From Clostridium tepidiprofundi DSM 19306 (GTDB lineage: Bacteria; Bacillota; Clostridia; Clostridiales; Clostridiaceae), in the NCBI RefSeq assembly GCF_001594005.1, contig NZ_LTBA01000001.1:1-64000 (forward strand): DNA of 64,000 bases. Direction: 5' to 3'. The translations under genes were made by a program, and so were the position numbers. Every line of letters begins with the position of its first letter. Within the stretch, counting starts at the first letter, position 1. The notes beneath the pieces are model-generated. The model saw only the letters and a list, made by a program, of their open reading frames with translations, was not told where the DNA came from and did not search any database. This document shows positions 18,331 through 26,215 of the stretch, one piece after another.

Positions 18331-18432
18331 ACTAGTCAGTATGCTAGTCTATTTTGCGAACTACTTCATCGTTGGAACCCGTTGATAGAACCTACTATCA
18401 GCGGAACCCAACTCTTTGTATTTCACAAAATA
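18331..18432 (+). other. Long imperfect hairpin element, unknown
   Basis: Reading inward: TATTTTG (18350-18356) pairs with CAAAATA (18426-18432), GAA with TTC, TAC (18362-18364) with GTA (18418-18420), GTTGG (18371-18375) with CCAAC (18408-18412), a symmetric 4x4 internal loop, then CGTTGATAG (18380-18388) with CTATCAGCG (18395-18403) and loop AACCTA. It is richer in GC than the surroundings. Immediately upstream is the inverted repeat ACTAG/CTAGT (18331-18348), containing CTAGTC twice. It could be a structured RNA, a leader element of the hyp-mbh operon or the end of a degenerate mobile element. Confidence 0.55.
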
Positions 18433-18526
18433 TACGTCGCATCTTTGACTTGTTATTTTCTTTCAAATGCCTTATGAGAAAGATTGTTAAACATATATCA
18501 GTTTTGTTTAGCGTGGAGGGAATAAT

Positions 18527-18748
18527 ATGTGTTTAGGTGTACCTTTTAAAATATTAGAAATTAATGATAATAATGCTATTGGAGAGATTAATAATTTTAC
18601 AAAAAAGTTCAGAATAGATTTACTTCCTAATGCTAGTGTTGGAGATTATGTAATGGTTCATGCAGGATTTGCTATACAGAAATTAAAGAAAGAAGATGCT
18701 GAAAACATAATAGAAGCAGTGTTAGAAGTTCAAAATGAATCAATGTAG
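18527..18748 (+). CDS. hypC: Hydrogenase maturation chaperone HypC
   Basis: HypC carries the Fe(CN)2CO group with HypD and delivers it to the hydrogenase large subunit. The 73-residue protein starts MCLGVPFKI, with the essential Cys2 that is exposed after Met removal, and has the family pattern VGDYVMVHAGFAIQKL. GGAGGG precedes the ATG. It opens the hyp-mbh operon. Confidence 0.95.
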   Translation: MCLGVPFKILEINDNNAIGEINNFTKKFRIDLLPNASVGDYVMVHAGFAIQKLKKEDAENIIEAVLEVQNESM

Positions 18749-18824
18749 TTTTAATGAATTGAAAGTGGCAGTAGTATGAAATGTATATTTTTACTTTGAT
18801 ACATTTGAACCAGGGGGATTTTGT

Positions 18825-19898
18825 ATGAATTCATATAGGAAAAGAATAGTAAAAAAGATAGATAAGATAAATGAGTTTAAAAATAATTACAACATAATGG
18901 AAGTTTGTGGTACGCATACAATGGCTATAAGCAAATTTGGTTTAAGAAATGTGCTAAATGATGGCATAAATTTAATTTCGGGGCCGGGTTGTCCTGTTTG
19001 CGTAACACCAGAAATGTATATGGATTATATTTATGATTTATCATTGAGAGAAGATATAATAATTGCGACATATGGAGATATGATTAGGGTACCGGGTTCA
19101 AGACATTATATTACTTTAGAAAAGTCTAAAGCTAAGGGTGCACAGGTAAATATGGTTTATTCTAGTATAGATGCTTTGGAGATTGCAGCTGCAAATAAGG
19201 ATAAAAAAGTAGTTTTTTTAGGTATAGGTTTTGAAACTACTACTCCTGCAACTGCAATAGCTGTTAAAGAAGCAGAAAAGAGAAACATTGATAATTTTTA
19301 TGTTCTTTCAATGCATAAGATTATTGAACCAGCTATGAGAGCACTCCTTAATGATAGTGAAATAAACATAGATGGTTTTATTTGCCCTGGTCATGTAGCA
19401 GCAATTTTAGGTGTTGAAGGATTTGAATTTTTGAATAAGTACAATTGTAGTGGTGTTGTGACAGGATTTGAAATTGAGGATATTTTAGATGGTTTGTTGC
19501 TTTTATTAAATTGTATTGATAATAAAGATTATGGTATAAAAAATGCTTATACAAGACTTATTGACTATAAAGGAAATGAAGTGGCATTGTCGCTCATTAA
19601 TAGTGTTTTTGAGAAAAAGGATGATTATTGGAGAGGAATAGGTAAAATAGAACTTAGTGGATTAAAATTGAGATATGAATATAAGAGATTTGATATTGAA
19701 GAGTTATATCCATTAAAGGGATATGAACGTGATAAAGAAACAAATGGTTGTAGGTGTGGAGATGTACTAAAAGGTATAATAAAACCTAACGAATGTGGAC
19801 TTTTCGGCAGAATATGTACACCGGAAAATCCTATTGGGCCTTGTATGGTATCATCAGAGGGGAGTTGTGCTGCATATTATAAATATAATTTTATTTAA
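18825..19898 (+). CDS. hypD: Hydrogenase Fe-cyano maturation protein HypD
   Basis: HypD is the [4Fe-4S] scaffold protein on which Fe(CN)2CO is assembled with HypC and HypE. The 357 residues show EVCGTHTMAI, ISGPGCPVCVTP and FLGIGFETTTPATA. The C-terminal cysteine set CRCGDVLKG ... NECGLFGRICTPENPIGPCM fits the cluster ligands. The start follows AGGGGGA. It lies 76 bp downstream of hypC. Confidence 0.96.
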   Translation: MNSYRKRIVKKIDKINEFKNNYNIMEVCGTHTMAISKFGLRNVLNDGINLISGPGCPVCVTPEMYMDYIYDLSLREDIIIATYGDMIRVPGSRHYITLEKSKAKGAQVNMVYSSIDALEIAAANKDKKVVFLGIGFETTTPATAIAVKEAEKRNIDNFYVLSMHKIIEPAMRALLNDSEINIDGFICPGHVAAILGVEGFEFLNKYNCSGVVTGFEIEDILDGLLLLLNCIDNKDYGIKNAYTRLIDYKGNEVALSLINSVFEKKDDYWRGIGKIELSGLKLRYEYKRFDIEELYPLKGYERDKETNGCRCGDVLKGIIKPNECGLFGRICTPENPIGPCMVSSEGSCAAYYKYNFI

Positions 19899-20009
19899 TG
19901 AAGCAAATATTTGCTTATATGTAATAATACTAAGTGTATATGTACATATGGTGCAGAGAAAATATATGAAAAATTCAGAATTGTTTATATATTCAAAAGG
20001 AGCGAACTT

Positions 20010-21014
20010 ATGGAAGAGACTATTTCAATGTCATATGGTAGTGGTGGAAAGAAAACTTCTCACTTAATAGAAGATATTATTATTCCACAGTTCAATAATG
20101 AAGTTTTGTGTGAACTTGCTGATGGAGCTTTGCTTAATGTTTCAGGAAGAATAGGATTTTCTACGGATAGTTTTGTAATATATCCGTACTTTTTTCCAGG
20201 TGGAGATATAGGCAAATTAAGTGTGTGTGGAACTGTGAACGATGTTATTATGTCAGGATGTGTGCCAAAATATTTGAGTTTGGCATTAATCATAGAAGAA
20301 GGATTTAGCATTGATGAACTCAGAAGAATAGTAAATTCTATAGCTGAAACTTCAAAATATGCGGGTGTTCAAATAGTTACTGGAGACACGAAAGTTGTCG
20401 ATAAGGGTCATGGAGGAGGTATTTATATAAATACTTCTGGAATTGGAGAGAAAATTGAGGGCTTGAATTTATCAAAGGAAAGAATAAATAAAGGTGATAA
20501 GGTTATTATAACAGGAAATATAGGAGATCATGGCGTATCGGTACTAGCTGTAAGGGAGAATTTGTTAGATGATGATTTAATAGAGTCAGATTGTGCTCCT
20601 TTAATTGAGTTATTACCAATTGTTAATAAATATAAAGAACATATTAAGATAATGAGAGATCCCACTAGAGGTGGAGTAGCTACAACATTAAATGAGTTCA
20701 TTGAAAATTCAGAACTATGTATAGAATTGGAAGAGGATTTGCTGCCTATAGATTCAAAAGTAATGGCAGCCTGTGATATACTGGGATTAGATCCTCTATA
20801 TAGTGCAAATGAGGGTAAAGCATTACTCATAGTAAACAACAGTGTTGCAGAAGAGTTAGTTGATGATCTTAAAAGCATAGAAATGTTTAAAGATGCTTCT
20901 ATAATAGGTGAAGTGAATATGAATGTGCCAGGTAAGGTGGTAATGAAAAATTTCTTGGGTGCAACGAAAATATTATATAAATTAACATCGAATATATTAC
21001 CGAGGATTTGTTAA
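20010..21014 (+). CDS. hypE: Hydrogenase maturation protein HypE
   Basis: HypE dehydrates a carbamoyl group on its C-terminal cysteine to give the cyanide ligands. The 334 residues have a PurM/AIR synthase-like fold pattern (MSYGSGGKKTSHLIED, MRDPTRGGVATTLNE) and end in PRIC, so the essential terminal Cys is present. I choose ATG 20010, after AAAAGGAGCG, rather than the longer frame from 19911, which adds 33 residues unlike the family. Its carbamoyl donor HypF is not encoded in this window. Confidence 0.95.
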   Translation: MEETISMSYGSGGKKTSHLIEDIIIPQFNNEVLCELADGALLNVSGRIGFSTDSFVIYPYFFPGGDIGKLSVCGTVNDVIMSGCVPKYLSLALIIEEGFSIDELRRIVNSIAETSKYAGVQIVTGDTKVVDKGHGGGIYINTSGIGEKIEGLNLSKERINKGDKVIITGNIGDHGVSVLAVRENLLDDDLIESDCAPLIELLPIVNKYKEHIKIMRDPTRGGVATTLNEFIENSELCIELEEDLLPIDSKVMAACDILGLDPLYSANEGKALLIVNNSVAEELVDDLKSIEMFKDASIIGEVNMNVPGKVVMKNFLGATKILYKLTSNILPRIC

Positions 21015-21035
21015 GAATACTTATTGATTTGTTTA

Positions 21036-21076
21036 AATTCACAATTGTTAAGTTTTAAATTTATCAATTGTGATTT
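21036..21076. promoter_or_regulatory. Inverted repeat upstream of mbhK
   Basis: TCACAATTG (21039-21047) and CAATTGTGA (21065-21073) form perfect 9-bp arms 17 bp apart, extendable by two pairs across one mismatch. No T run follows, so it is a weak candidate for a terminator. It could be an operator or an mRNA hairpin separating hypCDE from the structural genes. Confidence 0.4.
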
Positions 21077-21118
21077 ATATAAAATATTTTTAACTTAATA
21101 TAGATAGGAGGTAGATTT

Positions 21119-21520
21119 ATGGAGAATAGTGGTATTGTAAAAATATCAAGAGAAGAATTGCTGCCTTTAGCAGAAAAAATGTCCAATGAAAAGAGACGTT
21201 TGATAATAATGAATGGCTATATCGATAAAGACGGAAATAATGTTGTGGTTTATAATTTTGATGTGGATGGCCAAATTATAACATATGAATGCAGAGGATG
21301 CAGTACTCTTCCTACAGTAACCCACATTTTTAAGGGGGCAGCACAATGGTGTGAAGAAGAGATTTCTGAAATGATGCCTATTGAATTTGAAGGGCTAGAT
21401 AAATCAGGGAGGTTGTTTTTGCCGGAAGAATTTGATGGTACTGGTCAAATACTTGTAATGCCTATAGACGATTTAAAGAAAATTAATGAAAATAAAGGGA
21501 GAGATTATAGCAATCAGTAA
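21119..21520 (+). CDS. mbhK: Membrane-bound hydrogenase subunit MbhK (NuoC-like)
   Basis: The 133-residue protein resembles the small NuoC/HycE-N-like subunit that precedes the large subunit of Mbh hydrogenases. Supporting patterns are the N-terminal SREELLPLAEKM segment and the following compact beta-rich part ending in GQILVMPIDDL. A GGAGG site lies 6 nt upstream. The family is weakly conserved, so the call leans on position directly before mbhL. It belongs to the peripheral, cytoplasmic arm. Confidence 0.75.
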   Translation: MENSGIVKISREELLPLAEKMSNEKRRLIIMNGYIDKDGNNVVVYNFDVDGQIITYECRGCSTLPTVTHIFKGAAQWCEEEISEMMPIEFEGLDKSGRLFLPEEFDGTGQILVMPIDDLKKINENKGRDYSNQ

Positions 21521-21558
21521 TTTGCTATTTTTGTTCTTTATATGAAAGGAGAGAAAGT

Positions 21559-22641
21559 ATGAGTTATATAGTTCCAATAGGACCTTATCATCCAGCATTA
21601 GAAGAGCCTATACATGTTAAGTTATATACAGAAGGTGAAATAATTAAAAATGCTGATGTATTTATAGGTTATAACCATAGAGGAATAGAAAAATTGGCTA
21701 CTAAAAGAAATCATATTCAGGTTACTACTTTGGTAGAGAGAGTTTGTGGTATTTGCTCACATTCGCATGCTCTTACATATTGTTTAGCACTTGAAAAGAT
21801 AGCTGGAATGGAAGTTCCAAAAAGAGGACAGTATACTAGGGTAATTGTGTCAGAACTTGAAAGATTACATTCACATTTTCTTTGGCTTGGACTTGCAGCA
21901 CATATAATAGGGTTTGATAGTGCATTTATGTATACATTTGCTGCTAGAGAAGATGTAATGGATATGTTAGAAATGCTAACAGGAAATAGAGTTAATTATG
22001 GAATAAATATTGTTGGTGGAGCAAGAAGAGATTTTACAAAAGAACAATTAGAAGAGTTGCTGAAAATGACAGATAATATACAAGAACCATTCAATAATAT
22101 AAAGAAGATTTTATCATCTGATAAAACAACAGCAATGAGAACTAAAGGTGTTGGAGTGCTTACAAAAGAAGAAGCGTGGATTTATGGAGCAACGGGTCCT
22201 CATGGCAGAGCATCTGGTATGACATATGATACAAGAAAGATAGATCCATATATATGCTATGAAGATTTCGATTTTAAAGCTATCGTTTTGGAAGATGGAG
22301 ATGTATTTGCAAGAGTTGTTTTGAGGATATTGGAAATTGAAGAAAGCATTAAAATTATTACTCAAGCAGTAAAAAATATGCCTGATGGTCCTATTAATTT
22401 GGGAGTAAAATTACCTAGAATACCTGCTGGTGAGGTTTGTATAAGAACAGAAGCACCAAGAGGAGAATTAACCTATTATGTCGTAACAGATGGAACTATG
22501 AATCCACATAGAGTGAGTATTCACGTACCTACATTTAGAAATGCTGCTACTGTTCCTGTTATGTTAAAAGATAATTCAGTTGCTGATGCTGGGTTAATTG
22601 TTGCAAGTATAGATCCTTGTTTTTCATGTTTGGATAGATAA
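21559..22641 (+). CDS. mbhL: Membrane-bound [NiFe] hydrogenase large subunit MbhL
   Basis: This NuoD-like catalytic subunit binds the Ni-Fe centre and reduces protons to H2. It is 360 residues long. The N-terminal motif RVCGICSHSH supplies Cys63 and Cys66 and the C-terminal DPCFSCLDR supplies Cys354 and Cys357. All four Ni ligands are thus present, which distinguishes it from Mbx/Mbs paralogues that lack one pair. The protein stops at the Arg of the C-terminal motif, with no extension to be cleaved by a maturation endopeptidase. AAAGGAGAG precedes the ATG. hypA follows after one base. Confidence 0.95.
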   Translation: MSYIVPIGPYHPALEEPIHVKLYTEGEIIKNADVFIGYNHRGIEKLATKRNHIQVTTLVERVCGICSHSHALTYCLALEKIAGMEVPKRGQYTRVIVSELERLHSHFLWLGLAAHIIGFDSAFMYTFAAREDVMDMLEMLTGNRVNYGINIVGGARRDFTKEQLEELLKMTDNIQEPFNNIKKILSSDKTTAMRTKGVGVLTKEEAWIYGATGPHGRASGMTYDTRKIDPYICYEDFDFKAIVLEDGDVFARVVLRILEIEESIKIITQAVKNMPDGPINLGVKLPRIPAGEVCIRTEAPRGELTYYVVTDGTMNPHRVSIHVPTFRNAATVPVMLKDNSVADAGLIVASIDPCFSCLDR

Positions 22642-22642
22642 T

Positions 22643-22984
22643 ATGCATGAATTACCAGTAACTCAAAGCATAGTTAGTATAGCTTCTGAAGAGGCAAATA
22701 AGAATAATGTCAAAGTAGTAAAAGAAATACGAATTAAGGTTGGCAGGTTGACGGGATTAATGCCGAGCTGTATACAGTATTATTTTGACATTATAAGCAA
22801 AGGAACAGTTGTAGAGGGAGCAATATTGGATATTGAAAAGCTACCTATTAGGATCAGATGCGGTAGCTGTGGAAAAGAATCAGTAATTGATATGAATTCT
22901 TATTCATGTTCATTTTGTAGTAGTAATGACATTAAAATAATAGGTGGAAATGAATTTTATATCGAAAGCTTGGAGGTAGAATAA
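22643..22984 (+). CDS. hypA: Hydrogenase nickel-insertion protein HypA
   Basis: HypA is a zinc metallochaperone that passes Ni2+ to the large subunit together with HypB. The 113 residues start MHELPVTQSIVSIA, with the Ni-binding His2, and have the zinc site CGSCGKE ... CSFCSSND. It sits between mbhL and hypB, which it overlaps by one base, so nickel insertion genes are co-translated with the target subunit. Confidence 0.95.
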   Translation: MHELPVTQSIVSIASEEANKNNVKVVKEIRIKVGRLTGLMPSCIQYYFDIISKGTVVEGAILDIEKLPIRIRCGSCGKESVIDMNSYSCSFCSSNDIKIIGGNEFYIESLEVE

Positions 22985-23631
22985 TGGAAATTAAAGTTGT
23001 AAGACAGATATTAGAGTGGAATGAAAATTGCCATGCAGAGCTTCAAAAGTTATTTGATGAAAAGAAGGTATTGGTTATCAATATTATGGGTTCACCTGGA
23101 GCTGGTAAAACAACATTCATTAAGAAAATGATAGAGAAATTAAAAAAACAGTATAATATTGGTGTTATTGAAGGGGATGTTGCAGGTAAAATAGACGCAG
23201 AAAAAATAGCTGAAATGGGTATCCCTGTTGTCCAATTAAATACTGATGGTGCATGTCATATTGAAGCAATGTCAATTAAGAATATGCTATGTGATTTTAA
23301 CTTAGATGAACTTGATATTTTGATTATAGAAAATATTGGTAATTTGGTTTGCCCTGCAGAATTTGACATTGGCGAAGATTTAAAGATAGCTATTCTTAGT
23401 ATACCTGAAGGAGATGATAAAGTCGAAAAATACCCTTTGATGTTCTCTAGGGCTGATGCATTAGTATTAAATAAGTATGACATGAAGAGTGTATTTAACT
23501 TTGATGAAGATAGAGTTTTTGAAAATGCAAGGAATATAAACAAAGACATTAAATTGTTCAAAGTAAATTCAGTTTCTGGAGAAGGATTAAATACTTTTAT
23601 AGAAATGATAAAAAATAATATCAAAAAATAA
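22984..23631 (+). CDS. hypB: Hydrogenase nickel-insertion GTPase HypB
   Basis: HypB is the GTPase that drives Ni insertion. The 215 residues contain P-loop GSPGAGKTTF, the Cys/His metal site in the GACHIEAMSI segment, IENIGNLVCPAEFD and the NKYD base-specificity motif. The N-terminus lacks the CxxGCxC motif and the His-rich stretch seen in some HypB proteins. It is followed 13 bp later by the Mrp-type antiporter genes. Confidence 0.95.
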   Translation: MEIKVVRQILEWNENCHAELQKLFDEKKVLVINIMGSPGAGKTTFIKKMIEKLKKQYNIGVIEGDVAGKIDAEKIAEMGIPVVQLNTDGACHIEAMSIKNMLCDFNLDELDILIIENIGNLVCPAEFDIGEDLKIAILSIPEGDDKVEKYPLMFSRADALVLNKYDMKSVFNFDEDRVFENARNINKDIKLFKVNSVSGEGLNTFIEMIKNNIKK

Positions 23632-23644
23632 GGAGGGATTAAAT

Positions 23645-24181
23645 ATGAAAAAGGTTGGAGCAGTCATTTCTACTACTATATTTTGTTTTGTGTTTTGGCT
23701 GCTGTATACACTTCCGTTTGCTGGTCAATATGATTTTAATAAAGTAATGGAAGAGATTATAGTAGGATTGATAATTTCATTTATTACAGCAGTATTTACT
23801 GCTAAGTTTTTTATAAGAGAAAATGCATTTTGGCTTTTTAATCCTGTAAAACTTTTTTCATTAATTGCTTTTGTTCCTATTTATATAATTGAGCTCTTTA
23901 AAGCTAATATGGATGTAGCTATAAGGGCGCTTTCTCCTAAGGTTAAAATAAATCCTGGTATTGTTAAAATTCAGACAGATGTTGAGTCGGATTATGGATT
24001 ATCAATGTTAGCAAATTGCATCACTTTAACACCTGGAACAATAACAATGGATGTGACAGAGGAAAATGGGCAACATTACATGTATATTCATTGGATAGAT
24101 GTGACTTCGCAAGATGTTAAGACAGCGTCAGATAGTATAAAAGGTGCTTTTGAGCCTTGGGTAAGGAGGGTTTTTAAATGA
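23645..24181 (+). CDS. mrpE: Mrp-type antiporter subunit E (MbhA-like)
   Basis: A 178-residue MnhE/MrpE-family protein with membrane helices near the N-terminus and around residues 33-50, an amphipathic ELFKANMDVAIRALSP segment and the conserved LANCITLTPGTITMDV motif. In Mbh complexes this corresponds to MbhA and is part of the sodium-translocating membrane module. AAGGAGGG precedes the ATG. It overlaps the next gene by 4 nt. Confidence 0.93.
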   Translation: MKKVGAVISTTIFCFVFWLLYTLPFAGQYDFNKVMEEIIVGLIISFITAVFTAKFFIRENAFWLFNPVKLFSLIAFVPIYIIELFKANMDVAIRALSPKVKINPGIVKIQTDVESDYGLSMLANCITLTPGTITMDVTEENGQHYMYIHWIDVTSQDVKTASDSIKGAFEPWVRRVFK

Positions 24182-24450
24182 TGATAGATGCTATGATATC
24201 TGATATAGCTATTGTGAGCATTATTTTAGCGATTTTAGCGATTGTTTTAATTTTTAGAATTATTAAAGGACCTCATGTTATTGATAGAGTTATAGCAGCG
24301 GATTGTATTGATGTTATTATTGGTTTGGTAATGGTGCTTTTCGGATGTTATCAGCAGAGAGCTTTGTATGTTGATTTAGGACTTATATTAGCATTGCTTG
24401 GATTTATAGGAACTATTTTAATTTCAAAATACTTGGAGGGAAAGCTATGA
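24178..24450 (+). CDS. mrpF: Mrp-type antiporter subunit F (MbhB-like)
   Basis: The 90-residue, three-helix MnhF/MrpF protein has the family motif RIIKGPHVIDRVIAADCIDV. It overlaps both neighbours by 4 nt. In Mbh complexes the equivalent is MbhB. Confidence 0.92.
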   Translation: MMIDAMISDIAIVSIILAILAIVLIFRIIKGPHVIDRVIAADCIDVIIGLVMVLFGCYQQRALYVDLGLILALLGFIGTILISKYLEGKL

Positions 24451-24788
24451 TTAGAATAGTGATGGATGTGTTCTTTGCATTGGGCATATTTTTTATATTT
24501 GCAGGTATAGTTGGAATGCTTAGAATGCCAGATACGTTTTGTCGTTTGCAATCCTCTACAAATATTGTAACAATGGGAGGATTATCGATTTTAGTTGGAG
24601 CTACTATTTTTGGGTTTTATTCTGGAAACAGTTCAATTGCAATTAAGTCAATAGTAATGGGAATATTTATTCTGCTTACTAATCCAGCAGCCTCTCATGC
24701 TATGACAAAAGCTGCTTATAAAAGTGGGGCAAATATGGATAAAAAAAGTGTGTGTGATCACTATGGGAGGGACAAGCTAAATGAATAG
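24447..24788 (+). CDS. mrpG: Mrp-type antiporter subunit G (MbhC-like)
   Basis: The 113-residue protein has three membrane helices and the MnhG/MrpG signature GIVGMLRMPDTFCRLQSST followed by a glycine-rich helix. It overlaps mrpF by 4 nt and the following gene by 8 nt. The Mbh equivalent is MbhC. Confidence 0.92.
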   Translation: MIRIVMDVFFALGIFFIFAGIVGMLRMPDTFCRLQSSTNIVTMGGLSILVGATIFGFYSGNSSIAIKSIVMGIFILLTNPAASHAMTKAAYKSGANMDKKSVCDHYGRDKLNE

Positions 24789-25050
24789 TTTTACTGTTTT
24801 AAATTCAATAATAATCATTGGTATGATTATTGCAGGAATATGTACAGTTGTAATAGATGACTTATTACCATGTATTATTTCTATGGCAGTTGTTGGTACA
24901 TTTGTAGCTATTGAGTTTTTGCTTTTAAGTGCTCCCGATGTAGCTATTGCAGAAGGTGCAGTTGGAGCGATATTGACTCCAGTAATATTTATTATTGCCT
25001 TATCTAAAGCTAAAGAAAAGAAAAAAGCTGAAGAAAAGGAGGGCAAATAG
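24781..25050 (+). CDS. mbhD: Hydrogenase membrane subunit MbhD (MrpA C-terminal piece)
   Basis: The 89-residue protein has about three membrane helices with DDLLPCIISMAVVGTFVAIE and SAPDVAIAEGAVGAILTPVI, the DUF4040/MbhD pattern. In ordinary Mrp antiporters this domain is fused to the C-terminus of MrpA; here, as in Mbh hydrogenases, it is a separate gene. The tail is a Lys/Glu-rich cytoplasmic stretch. Confidence 0.9.
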   Translation: MNSFTVLNSIIIIGMIIAGICTVVIDDLLPCIISMAVVGTFVAIEFLLLSAPDVAIAEGAVGAILTPVIFIIALSKAKEKKKAEEKEGK

Positions 25051-25344
25051 ATGAAAAAAGCAGTTGTGTGGTTTACGATTACTACATTGACAGTTTTTGC
25101 TGTGTATGTGTCTATTAAAATGATTTCTTTTGGTAGTAGTTATAATGGAATTGCTAATGTTATTGTAAATGATACCGTAGGGAAAACAGGTGCTATTAAT
25201 GCTGTAACAGCTATTGTGTTTGACTTTAGAGGTTATGATACTTTAGGAGAATCATTTGTGCTTTTTACAGCTATTACGGCTGCTGCAGCAATACTTAGGA
25301 AACCTGTTAATTCAATAATTAGTAAGGGTAAAGGAGGCAAGTAA
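25051..25344 (+). CDS. mbhE: Hydrogenase membrane subunit MbhE
   Basis: The 97-residue protein has two membrane helices and the MbhE motif GAINAVTAIVFDFRGYDTLG, matching the last part of MrpA. It starts immediately after the mbhD stop, with AGGAGGGC inside the previous gene as binding site. It links MbhD to the MrpB-like subunit. Confidence 0.9.
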   Translation: MKKAVVWFTITTLTVFAVYVSIKMISFGSSYNGIANVIVNDTVGKTGAINAVTAIVFDFRGYDTLGESFVLFTAITAAAAILRKPVNSIISKGKGGK

Positions 25345-25346
25345 GT

Positions 25347-25850
25347 ATGAAATCCAATAAAAAAGGTTATAAATCATTGCCTTCTACAAATAAAAAAAAT
25401 AAAGATATAAAGGTTAATGATGTAATAATAACATCGTGTGCAAGTGTTGTATTGCCTATTGCTATTATTTTAGGTGCTTATGTTATAATGCACGGACATT
25501 TAAGTCCAGGTGGAGGATTTCAAGGGGGAGTACTTATAGCAGGAGCTGTTGCAATACTATATGTTGCTTATGGGTCAGATGGAGTTAGGAAACTTTTTAA
25601 CATTACTAGACTTAAAGCATCAGAAAGCATGGGTGCTCTTGGTTTTATATTTATAGCATCGCTTGGATTGATTTATGGTGTTAGTGGATATAGATTTTTT
25701 GCTAATACTATAAGCAAAGGAACGCCTGGAACATTATTTAGTTCTGGAACAATATTTTGGATGAATTTTGCTGTAGGTTATAAGGTTTTAACAGGTATTG
25801 GAGCTTTAATTTTAATAATGGTAAGTACTTTAAATTCCAATAAAGAATAG
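25347..25850 (+). CDS. mrpB: Mrp-type antiporter subunit B (MbhF-like)
   Basis: A 167-residue MnhB/MrpB-family protein. After a lysine-rich cytoplasmic N-terminus of about 28 residues come four membrane helices, with the conserved HGHLSPGGGFQGGVLIAGA motif and a VGYKVLTGIGALIL C-terminal helix. The Mbh equivalent is MbhF. Confidence 0.92.
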   Translation: MKSNKKGYKSLPSTNKKNKDIKVNDVIITSCASVVLPIAIILGAYVIMHGHLSPGGGFQGGVLIAGAVAILYVAYGSDGVRKLFNITRLKASESMGALGFIFIASLGLIYGVSGYRFFANTISKGTPGTLFSSGTIFWMNFAVGYKVLTGIGALILIMVSTLNSNKE

Positions 25851-25870
25851 AACAGAATCGGGGTGAAATT

Positions 25871-26215
25871 ATGTTACTTAATTATATTGGAGCATTTCTT
25901 CTTATTGTATTTGGACTTTATATAATATTAGTTAAAAAGAATTTGATAAAAATTGTTGTTGGTATGTCTTTATTCGATACAGGAATAAATTTATTGCTTG
26001 TATCTGTTGGATTTAGATCAGGTGGAACAGCACCTTTATTTATGAATGATTTAAAACCAGGTTCATTTTTCGTTGACCCTGTACCACAGGCATTAACTCT
26101 TACTTCTATTGTAATTGGAGCTTGTGTTACTGCATTGGCACTTTCACTTGTTATTAAGGTTAAGGAGCATTATGGTACTATAGATGCTGACAAAGTTAGG
26201 AGGTTAAACGGATGA
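25871..26215 (+). CDS. mrpC: Mrp-type antiporter subunit C (MbhG-like, NuoK family)
   Basis: The 114-residue protein has three helices and is of the NuoK/MrpC family, with KIVVGMSLFDTGINLLLVS and a PQALTLTSIVIGACVTAL motif carrying the conserved DP upstream. It overlaps the next, large antiporter subunit by 4 nt. The Mbh equivalent is MbhG. Confidence 0.93.
   Translation: MLLNYIGAFLLIVFGLYIILVKKNLIKIVVGMSLFDTGINLLLVSVGFRSGGTAPLFMNDLKPGSFFVDPVPQALTLTSIVIGACVTALALSLVIKVKEHYGTIDADKVRRLNG

Larger units (their letters stand above)
18028..18526. other. Gene-free interval upstream of hypC
   Basis: This 499-bp stretch holds the start region of the minus-strand orphan, an AT-rich segment with an 18-bp perfect palindrome (18261-18278), and a long imperfect hairpin (18350-18432) flanked by a CTAGTC direct repeat. 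A 60-codon open frame at 18354-18536 runs through the hairpin and is not convincing as a gene. The hydrogenase operon promoter should lie here or just below the hairpin, but I see no clear -35/-10 pair. Confidence 0.7.

Noticed and set aside
18354-18536. 60-codon open frame before hypC
   Set aside because: It runs through the long hairpin and into the hypC start, has no ribosome binding site and an odd composition; it is best explained by the hairpin sequence.
19795-20067. 90-codon frame overlapping the ends of hypD and hypE
   Set aside because: It overlaps two well-supported genes in another frame and has no recognisable features.
21048-21062. Rex-like site (TTGTTAA with inverted partner) before mbhK
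   Set aside because: Only the left half matches the Rex consensus; the right half reads TAAATT, so it is not supported.
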